Below are positions 1 to 4,799 of a stretch of 6,158 nt of DNA, piece after piece. The notes under the pieces are model-generated. The model made no database searches. It was given only the letters and a program-made list of their open reading frames with translations, and was not told the DNA's origin. The position numbers and the translations under genes were made by a program. Position 1 is the stretch's first letter; each line of letters opens with the position of its first letter. The DNA lies in NCBI GenBank assembly GCA_021844725.1, contig JAKBSX010000195.1, positions 1 to 6,158 of the forward strand, read 5' to 3'. This DNA comes from Actinomycetes bacterium (GTDB taxonomy: Bacteria; Actinomycetota; Acidimicrobiia; Acidimicrobiales; Acidimicrobiaceae).

Positions 1-37
1 ACTCTGGAGAGTCTTATCCGGCTTGAACGAGCTTCTT
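1..37 (+). repeat. Left arm of a 37-bp perfect inverted repeat
   Basis: Bases 1-37 are the exact reverse complement of 1203-1239. The match begins ACTCTGGAGAGTCTTATCC and ends AGCTTCTT. Base 38 breaks the pairing (C here, T expected) and so do 39 and 40. Because the arm touches base 1, its outer boundary is hidden and the true repeat may be longer. It lies inside the divIVA-like coding frame. Confidence 0.9.
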
Positions 38-1091
38 CACCAGAGTTCTCTAAAATGACGCCAGCGTGCTGATTCAGAGTTGAGCTTTCAGATTCTCCCG
101 CCGACGAAACCTCATCTAGAGCTTGCTCCTTGCCTGATGCGCTAATCTCCGTGTCCTTGTGGAAGACCCGCACAATCCCTTCCTCCAGGTGATCGCCGAT
201 CTCCACCTGGGAGCTGATGACGGCAGCCTGATATCGGTCTCCTTCGCTTAGAGCAGACTTGGGCTTCTCACTTTCGGAATCAGCTGTTATCTCGCTTGGC
301 TCTTTGAACGGATATTGAGTGCTCTGGTCCGCTTCTGGCCCATCGGCCGATAGCTCGATCTTGCCGGATTCTTCTTGCTCTTGCTGTTCTTCATGTTCGC
401 CAGAGAAGACGATCGTTCCTGCTTCACTGATCAGTTGAACTGCCCTGGTCAAACTTTGATAAGCTTCGATCCTTCTTGTCGCCAGGTCAGCAATCTCACT
501 ATCGAGCACCGCTCGTTTTTGTCTTAGATCCGCAAGAATCTCGTTTCTCAGATCTCTGGCCTGATCGATCATCGCCCGCCCTTCGGCTTTCGATCTTTCG
601 ATGATCTCCGCAGCCTTGCTTCGTGCCTGTTCAAGCTCCTTTCTGGAAGAATCGTCGATCTGGGCTGAACTGAATCCGTCGGATGGGCTGTTGTCGCGCC
701 TGGACTGCGCACGGGCATTGTCTAGAACTTCCCGTGCCTCCTCCTCCGCCTTTTGGCGCACGGTTTCAAAATGCTGGCGCGCTTGATCTCGGAGCGCCTT
801 GGCCGCTTCATTGGCATCATGGAGAATCTGGGCGGCCGTCTCTTCGGCCCTTAGAACTTCTTTAGATAAAGCCTCGCCACTTTGCCCGTCATTCTCTCCA
901 ATTTCCTGGATTCTGGCACGGGCTGCATCGAGCTCCATCGAAAGCTCTCTGACCTCAAATGCAACCTGAGCCAAGTACGCCCTGACATCATCAATGCGAT
1001 AGCCCTTCCATGCCGTTGAAAAGGACTTATCCTGGATTTGTCTAATATTGATGCGATTGGGTTGAGCAGGCTCGGAGACTTCAAAACTCAT
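1..1091 (-). CDS. DivIVA-domain coiled-coil protein, C-terminus cut off by window edge
   Basis: Reading the minus strand from the ATG at 1091-1089 gives 363 uninterrupted codons to the window edge, so the gene is partial at its 3' end. Residues about 14-55 fit the DivIVA N-terminal domain: an IRQIQDKSF segment, then the WKGYRIDDVRAYLAQV motif, matching the family pattern F-x(4)-RGY-x-x-x-V-x-x-F/Y-L. Residues about 45-225 are heptad-like, rich in Ala, Glu, Arg and Gln (long coiled coil), broken near 130-150 by a Ser/Asp-rich linker. Residues about 230-355 form an acidic, Glu/Gln/Ser-rich tail. DivIVA proteins bind curved membrane at poles and septa and recruit envelope-synthesis or division factors; that role here is inferred from the domain. 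No Shine-Dalgarno motif precedes the ATG and no in-frame start lies upstream, so a leaderless mRNA is possible. It lies downstream of ylbL on the same strand, 176 bases away. It could be a Wag31 relative or a different DivIVA-domain paralog, so no symbol is given. Confidence 0.85.
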   Translation of the reverse strand, partial: MSFEVSEPAQPNRINIRQIQDKSFSTAWKGYRIDDVRAYLAQVAFEVRELSMELDAARARIQEIGENDGQSGEALSKEVLRAEETAAQILHDANEAAKALRDQARQHFETVRQKAEEEAREVLDNARAQSRRDNSPSDGFSSAQIDDSSRKELEQARSKAAEIIERSKAEGRAMIDQARDLRNEILADLRQKRAVLDSEIADLATRRIEAYQSLTRAVQLISEAGTIVFSGEHEEQQEQEESGKIELSADGPEADQSTQYPFKEPSEITADSESEKPKSALSEGDRYQAAVISSQVEIGDHLEEGIVRVFHKDTEISASGKEQALDEVSSAGESESSTLNQHAGVILENSGEEARSSRIRLSR

Positions 1092-1100
1092 AAAGACAAG

Positions 1101-1129
1101 ACTATGTAAGAAATTGCTCCATTGTTCAA
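1101..1129 (-). promoter_or_regulatory. Possible promoter of the divIVA-like gene
   Basis: On the minus strand TTGAAC (1129-1124) and CATAGT (1106-1101) are separated by 17 bases and resemble -35 and -10 hexamers. The -10-like box ends 9 bases before the ATG, so transcription would start at or almost at the start codon. This fits the lack of a Shine-Dalgarno sequence. The -10 match is only 4 of 6, so confidence is low. Confidence 0.3.
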
Positions 1130-1151
1130 CATGTCGAAACTTTCGAGACAA

Positions 1152-1191
1152 TAAAAACGCTGTCAGAAAGATTTTTCGCCTGAAATGACAG
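1152..1191 (-). terminator. Possible intrinsic terminator after ylbL
   Basis: On the minus strand CTGTCA (1191-1186) and TGACAG (1165-1160) can pair as a 6-bp stem around a 20-base loop, followed after two bases by five T residues (1157-1153). It sits downstream of the ylbL stop and upstream of the divIVA-like start, where a terminator separating the two would be expected. The stem is short and the loop large, so it could instead be an operator-like dyad or chance. Confidence 0.3.
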
Positions 1192-1202
1192 ACCGGGCTT
1201 CA

Positions 1203-1239
1203 AAGAAGCTCGTTCAAGCCGGATAAGACTCTCCAGAGT
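1203..1239 (-). repeat. Right arm of the 37-bp perfect inverted repeat
   Basis: Exact reverse complement of bases 1-37. It lies in the gap between the ylbL stop and the divIVA-like start. Read on the plus strand in the phase used by the divIVA-like gene, this copy gives the same residues (EARSSRIRLSR) and then GTA GTC ACC TGA, so the frame closes 12 bases after the arm. Confidence 0.9.
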
Positions 1240-1267
1240 AGTCACCTGACATCCGTTTGAACTTAAC

Positions 1268-2302
1268 CTACTTTCGAGAGGCCGCAAATGCCTCTACATC
1301 TGCTACCGCTTGTTTCAGGGTAGACACCGCCTCTACTTTCAGCCCCGGTGTATCCTTGGATAGCGCGGCTTTGTATTCCTGCGGCGGTACTAGAAAAAGC
1401 TTTGCACCTGCACGCTCTACCGCTATCGTCTTCTGGGGCACCCCTCCAACATCTCCCACCGAACCATTCGGAGAGATGGTACCGGTGGCAGCGATAGTGT
1501 TGCCCTTGGTCAGTCCTCCGCCCTCCATCCGATCGATTATTCCGAGAGTGAACGCCAAACCGGCCGAAGGGCCTCCGATGCCCGGAGTTGATATTGCAAC
1601 CTTGAATGGAGTGTTATAGCTCACGCCATCGGTAATATTTACGCCAAGATACGGCTTAGACGCATCGCCAGGGCGGGAGCCTAATGTTACCAATACAGTT
1701 TTGGTCACGCTGGCCGAAGATCCTCTGTTTGCCACAAGTGCGGCAGGAATGTAGCTGATCCTTATCGCATCTTTGGGTTTGAAGTTAGATATCACAGTGA
1801 CAAACTGCCTTGCGGAAGTAACAGTCGTGTTGTTCACCTTGGTGATCAAATCACCGACATGAAAAACTGAGGAAACTACTGACACCTTCGCAATTCCTGC
1901 AATGATCGCGCCGTTGATAATGTTTAGGTCATACCCCAAGTAACTCAGCGCAGCAACCGTGGCCGCCTGTTTGGACTGCTTCATTTCGTCGAGTTGCGTA
2001 GGAATAAATGATGACGGTGGGGTATTCCCTAATATTGCCGAGCTTGGAACCAGCTCTACATTGGAATTCATCTTATCAAAGAGCCATTGGACCGACGATA
2101 CAGGGCCAAGCGAGACATCAGTCATCAAGATATGCCCGGATTTGGGCGTGTTGGATGCTCCCTCAATCTTTATCAGACCGGCAACCTCTTGCGCTTTACC
2201 GGGAGCAATCGCCCAGATTGGCAAATTCACGAACGATAAAAGAATCAAGATAACTACTACAATGAATGCTATTACGATTTTCTTCTTGTTCTTTGAATTC
2301 AC
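1268..2302 (-). CDS. YlbL-type membrane-anchored PDZ/Lon-like serine protease
   Basis: 344 residues, full length for the YlbL family (PDZ domain plus Lon/S16 proteolytic domain behind one membrane anchor). A Lys-rich N-terminus (KNKKK) leads into a hydrophobic helix at about 9-27, giving a signal anchor with the rest outside. The PDZ region lies at about 130-185 and includes HVGDLITKVNNTTV. The Lon-like domain occupies about 215-340; Ser246 in GIGGPSAGLAFTLG and Lys291 in GGVPQKTIAVERAGA match the Ser-Lys catalytic dyad, so it is predicted active. In Bacillus subtilis YlbL helps degrade the division inhibitor YneA; the substrate here is unknown. The GTG start is supported by AGGAG five bases upstream. 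It diverges from the HEAT gene. In mycobacteria the homologous gene sits beside a DUF2342 metalloprotease gene, as I recall, and such a gene also occurs in this window at 5961. Confidence 0.92.
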   Translation of the reverse strand: MNSKNKKKIVIAFIVVVILILLSFVNLPIWAIAPGKAQEVAGLIKIEGASNTPKSGHILMTDVSLGPVSSVQWLFDKMNSNVELVPSSAILGNTPPSSFIPTQLDEMKQSKQAATVAALSYLGYDLNIINGAIIAGIAKVSVVSSVFHVGDLITKVNNTTVTSARQFVTVISNFKPKDAIRISYIPAALVANRGSSASVTKTVLVTLGSRPGDASKPYLGVNITDGVSYNTPFKVAISTPGIGGPSAGLAFTLGIIDRMEGGGLTKGNTIAATGTISPNGSVGDVGGVPQKTIAVERAGAKLFLVPPQEYKAALSKDTPGLKVEAVSTLKQAVADVEAFAASRK

Positions 2303-2307
2303 CTTCG

Positions 2308-2312
2308 CTCCT
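2308..2312 (-). promoter_or_regulatory. Ribosome binding site fixing the GTG start of ylbL
   Basis: AGGAG on the minus strand, separated by CGAAG (5 bases) from the GTG at 2302. It supports GTG over any downstream start, since the predicted anchor helix begins within ten residues of this codon. Confidence 0.7.
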
Positions 2313-2334
2313 GAAAATTTAATTTGAACTTTTT

Positions 2335-2433
2335 CTATCGCTTGTTTTCAAAACTCGCCAGCTCATCGGCATCGGGTCGAGCTACCCAATCCGAAAAGTC
2401 CAGCGCCTCATAGGTTTGGCCATTGACTACCAT
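2335..2433 (-). CDS. Possible 32-residue small ORF upstream of ylbL
   Basis: An ATG at 2433-2431 opens 32 codons ending at TAG (2337-2335), 32 bases before the ylbL start. The peptide begins MVVNGQTYEALDF and ends ELASFENKR; its composition (acidic, Trp, Phe, few rare residues) looks more protein-like than most antisense frames. AGGAG occurs 11 bases upstream, at the long end of usable spacing. Its first codons overlap the 5' end of the HEAT gene: one CATG (2431-2434) supplies an ATG on each strand. The frame stays open upstream to 2895, but that part is antisense to the HEAT gene and looks like a shadow. It could be a ylbL leader peptide, the remnant tail of a lost gene, or chance. No function is claimed. 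Confidence 0.22.
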   Translation of the reverse strand: MVVNGQTYEALDFSDWVARPDADELASFENKR

Positions 2434-3049
2434 GAAGACTACGTCTCCTGACACACTAAATCGCCTAGACGTGGTCTTGGCTTCATACGACGGGAACGCT
2501 GACACCGCCTTAGCAGCTATCGTGTCGTCAGACCCAAAAGTCCGGGCATCCGGTCTTTTCGCATTGCACTCTCTTAACAAGCTGAACCATGAAATGCTAT
2601 CGGATGCGCTGAGCGACTCAGACTCAGCAGTTAGAAGGCGCGCCTGCGAACTGGCATGCTCATATCCGAAACTTTCACTTTCGATAGTTCTTGAGGATCC
2701 AGATCCCTTCGTAGTGGAGATGGCGCTATGGGCACTCGGAGAGCGCGAAGAGACATCCGATCTGTCCAGGATATGCGAAATCGCATCAAACCATCCGGAG
2801 GCGCTGGTCCGCGAAGCGGCCGTCGCGTCTATTGGCGCTATAGGAGACCGCGCCGGGCTGGAGACAGTCATTGCCGCCCTAAACGACCGTCCCAATGTCA
2901 GAAGGAGGGCCGCCGTCGCATTAGCAGCCTTTGAAGGCGAAGAGGTTACGCGCGCGCTACAAGCTGCCGCAAAGGATCGAGACTGGCAAACGCGACAGAT
3001 CGCAGAGGATCTTCTGGAAATAACCGAAGGATCCGAAGTCCAAGCCTAA
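2423..3049 (+). CDS. HEAT-repeat (PBS lyase HEAT-like) protein
   Basis: About 205 residues made almost entirely of helical HEAT-like repeats of about 30 residues. Repeat cores are visible as DPKVRASGLFALHSL, DSAVRRRACELA, DPFVVEMALWALGE, EALVREAAVASIGAIGD and NVRRRAAVALAAF, ending at DWQTRQIAEDLL. There is no signal peptide or membrane segment, so it is likely cytosolic. Such solenoids act as protein-binding scaffolds, or as lyase-related subunits in pigment systems; nothing here selects a partner. An in-frame TAG at 2411 limits the start to TTG 2423 or ATG 2432. An AGG eight bases before the TTG favours 2423, while ATG 2432 lacks a Shine-Dalgarno motif. It stands alone on the plus strand, diverging from ylbL and converging on the mreB-like gene with 2 bases between stops. 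Function unknown. Confidence 0.85.
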   Translation: MTTMKTTSPDTLNRLDVVLASYDGNADTALAAIVSSDPKVRASGLFALHSLNKLNHEMLSDALSDSDSAVRRRACELACSYPKLSLSIVLEDPDPFVVEMALWALGEREETSDLSRICEIASNHPEALVREAAVASIGAIGDRAGLETVIAALNDRPNVRRRAAVALAAFEGEEVTRALQAAAKDRDWQTRQIAEDLLEITEGSEVQA

Positions 3050-3051
3050 CC

Positions 3052-4011
3052 CTAACTTTCCCTCCCATGCTGCGCTAATCCTCGCGCGGTTGCATATCGC
3101 GGCTCGTCGACAACGCCCACCGGCAAATCGACCAATTTTTCGATCGCACGGGACATGCCCGGCAACTGGGAGTGTCCTCCGCAGAGAATGATGCCAGCTG
3201 ATACGAGATCTTGAGCCAATTCAGCTGGGCAATGCGAGAGGTTGTCGATTATCACATCTGTAGTCAATTTGATCGGACCGGCAATTATCTCTCGAACACT
3301 TTCTTCGTCAATCTCCACCTTTACCGGAACTCCCCTGGTCAAATCTCTTCCAATCAGGGAACTCAAATACTTGGGCGGCTCATCACTTATCTTGGCCAGA
3401 GCAAGTTTTATCTCCTCGGCAATCGATTCATCAATGGACACATTGTTGCCATACCTAAGAAAGTCCATTATTGCCTGATCTAGCGCATTACCACCGCAAA
3501 AGGCATGGGATTCGGCAACCACTCCTCCAAACGCGACTATTCCACTCAAGGTGGTGGCAGCTCCAAGGTTGACGACCATAATTCCATCCGGCCCATAAAT
3601 GTCCATCCCGATCCCAATTGCAGAGGCCAGAATGCTGTCGAAACCCTCAACCTCGTTGAATCCGACGCTTTTCAATGCCGAAAAGAGTGAACGCGACTCG
3701 ACCAGAGTGGCCGATGCAGGCACAGAAACAACGACCTTGCGGCGCGCGAGCCGCTTCACGGAAAGCGCCTTCATAAGTGCTTGTATGAAATGGTCCAAAA
3801 GTTCGGCGCTGGTAACTCTTCCATTTTTTATCGGCCGCTCCACCACGACATAGCCCGAGACTCTTCCCACGACATCCTTGGCATCGTTGCCGATCCCAAT
3901 CACTTTGCCGGAACGTTTGTCATATGCGACCAGACTTGGCTCATCGAAAATAACGTCGCCACGGAAGTCGCAGACAACTGTATTTGCGCTCCCTAGATCT
4001 ATTGCGAGCAA
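3052..4011 (-). CDS. MreB-like actin-family ATPase with an altered phosphate-2 loop
   Basis: 319 residues from TTG at 4011, slightly short of typical MreB (about 340). Visible motifs are the phosphate-1 loop AIDLGSANTVV (3-13), the RPIKNG segment (59-64), VPASATLVESRSL (98-109), the EEIKLALAKI helix (199-208) and the adenosine motif GIILCGGHSQLPGM (273-286). Glu105 and Thr153 align with residues implicated in MreB ATP hydrolysis. In the phosphate-2 loop the usual DIGGGTT reads NLGAATT (148-154): Asp is replaced by Asn and two Gly by Ala. MreB forms membrane-associated filaments that guide lateral wall synthesis. No mreC or mreD is adjacent, so this may be a divergent paralog. It is the last gene of the moaE operon. 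TTG 4011 has no close Shine-Dalgarno; a CTG at 4020 has AGAGGT seven bases upstream and would start MANLLAIDLG, close to the usual family N-terminus, so the true start may be 4020. Confidence 0.85.
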   Translation of the reverse strand: MLAIDLGSANTVVCDFRGDVIFDEPSLVAYDKRSGKVIGIGNDAKDVVGRVSGYVVVERPIKNGRVTSAELLDHFIQALMKALSVKRLARRKVVVSVPASATLVESRSLFSALKSVGFNEVEGFDSILASAIGIGMDIYGPDGIMVVNLGAATTLSGIVAFGGVVAESHAFCGGNALDQAIMDFLRYGNNVSIDESIAEEIKLALAKISDEPPKYLSSLIGRDLTRGVPVKVEIDEESVREIIAGPIKLTTDVIIDNLSHCPAELAQDLVSAGIILCGGHSQLPGMSRAIEKLVDLPVGVVDEPRYATARGLAQHGRES

Positions 4012-4012
4012 A

Positions 4013-4207
4013 TTAGCCAGCGTCGGTACCTCTATTGGTGTGCGATTTTGGCCGCGAGTAGCGCGACGAAGATAGAGCGTTCATCGATTTAGCGAAATCG
4101 TCAATATCAGAGGTAATACGACGCGGTCTTCGCTCTTTAAGCGATATGGCCAGTCCGATCAGTGCCAGAATCGCTACAGGGATTCCTAGATAAAGTAGGT
4201 TGGCCAT
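4013..4207 (-). CDS. Small single-pass membrane protein, unknown function
   Basis: 64 residues with ATG at 4207. GGAGGAG lies nine bases upstream, overlapping the end of moaE. One hydrophobic helix at about 4-22 (LLYLGIPVAILALIGLAIS) is followed at once by a basic cluster (KERRPRR), which by the positive-inside rule puts the C-terminus in the cytoplasm. A short amphipathic stretch, DIDDFAKSMNALSSS (35-49), and a polar, basic tail follow. It starts three bases after the moaE stop; its TAA (4015-4013) overlaps or abuts the start of the mreB-like gene, implying translational coupling. I do not recognise a named family. Position suggests a membrane partner or anchor for the MreB-like protein, which is inference only. 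Confidence 0.75.
   Translation of the reverse strand: MANLLYLGIPVAILALIGLAISLKERRPRRITSDIDDFAKSMNALSSSRYSRPKSHTNRGTDAG
4028..4033 (-). promoter_or_regulatory. Ribosome binding site suggesting a CTG start for the mreB-like gene
   Basis: AGAGGT on the minus strand lies 7 bases before CTG 4020-4018 but 16 bases before TTG 4011-4009. Both codons are in the mreB frame. The CTG start adds three residues and overlaps the upstream stop codon region, a common coupling arrangement. Confidence 0.45.
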
Positions 4208-4210
4208 CTT

Positions 4211-4708
4211 CTACAACTCCTCCATTGATACGATCTCGTGGGAATCAGATCCCCAGTCACTGCCGCCCGACCACTGCTCTTTCTTCCAGATTGGCGCCAA
4301 GGCTTTCAACGCGTCTATACAGAATTTAGCAGCCTCAAAAGCTGCGTCTCGATGCTCAGCTGAGACCACGATGAAAACCGAGGACTCCGTCACGGTCATC
4401 TTTCCCACACGGTGCAGAACGACCACTTTGTGTAGTTGAGACCACTGTTTTCGTGCAGTCTCTACTATTTCCAAGAATTTCGGTACGACGAATTCTTCAT
4501 ACGCCTCGTACTCGAGAATTTGAACATCCGGCCTGCCCTCGGAGTGATCCCTAACCGTCCCAGAGAACGACACTACCGCACCGCATCGCGGATGCACTGC
4601 CCACTCCATCGCCAGGCTAAGCGGTAACGGCTCCTTAGAAAGAGCGATCCAGGAATCACCTTCCGGAGGTACAAGTTGTGATTGAGCATTCAAACTGTCT
4701 GCATTCAC
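4211..4708 (-). CDS. moaE: Molybdopterin synthase catalytic subunit MoaE
   Basis: 165 residues, full length for MoaE (about 150) with a slightly long N-terminus. MoaE, with the sulfur carrier MoaD, converts cyclic pyranopterin monophosphate to molybdopterin in the cytoplasm. Diagnostic motifs in order are GAVVSFSGTVRDHSEGR (43-59), LEYEAYEE (65-72), VLHRVGKMTV (97-106), VSAEHRDAAFEA (115-126) and KALAPIWKKE (135-144). Lys135 and Lys142 correspond to the conserved catalytic lysines (119 and 126 in E. coli), so it is predicted active. GTG 4708 has AGGA seven bases upstream. It is first in a tight operon with the small membrane protein and the mreB-like gene; no other molybdenum cofactor gene is in the window. 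It diverges from the PDZ gene across a 91-base gap. Confidence 0.95.
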   Translation of the reverse strand: MNADSLNAQSQLVPPEGDSWIALSKEPLPLSLAMEWAVHPRCGAVVSFSGTVRDHSEGRPDVQILEYEAYEEFVVPKFLEIVETARKQWSQLHKVVVLHRVGKMTVTESSVFIVVSAEHRDAAFEAAKFCIDALKALAPIWKKEQWSGGSDWGSDSHEIVSMEEL

Positions 4709-4782
4709 AAAACCATCCTAAGATGCATTTGCAATCTTGGAAACTCTTAATTGGTTTTGCTGACCACCCCACAAAAGATAAG

Positions 4783-4795
4783 TTAGGTAGCCTAA
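4783..4795. promoter_or_regulatory. 13-bp dyad, possible operator (resembles a DtxR/IdeR iron box)
   Basis: TTAGGTAGCCTAA has TTAGG and CCTAA arms and lies four bases upstream of the plus-strand ATG at 4800, in the gap shared with moaE. It resembles the start of the DtxR/IdeR consensus (TTAGGTTAGSCTAACCTAA) with one base missing, a spacing change that could abolish such binding. A weak promoter (TTGCTG 4757-4762, TAAGTT 4779-4784, 16-base spacer) would place the dyad over the -10 and start site. A weak AGG for ribosome binding also lies inside it. Confidence 0.25.
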
Positions 4796-4799
4796 TTAG

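Noticed and set aside
851..1084. 77-codon minus-strand frame beginning MKSPSLLNPIAS
   Set aside because: It overlaps the N-terminal DivIVA domain in another frame on the same strand; the DivIVA frame is far longer and carries a recognisable domain.
1231..1242. ACTCTGGAGAGT hairpin within the repeat arm as a terminator
   Set aside because: The stem is four or five pairs with a minimal loop and no T-tract follows on either strand.
1257..1619. 120-codon plus-strand frame opposite the end of ylbL
   Set aside because: It lies antisense to the Lon-like catalytic domain with its Ser-Lys dyad; its composition is typical of a shadow frame.
2343..2355. GTTTT-C-AAAAC short dyad upstream of ylbL
   Set aside because: Too short and AT-simple to support an operator or terminator call, and it lies inside the possible small ORF.
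2434..2895. Upstream part of the 186-codon minus-strand frame antisense to the HEAT gene
   Set aside because: The sequence is Ser/Arg/Ala-rich shadow of HEAT codons; the plus-strand HEAT repeats are clearly the coding product. Only the last 32 codons were kept as a low-confidence small ORF.
3039..3060. CCTAA-CCCTAA telomere-like direct repeat at the convergent stops
   Set aside because: Only two units, made up of the two genes' stop-codon regions; best explained as chance.
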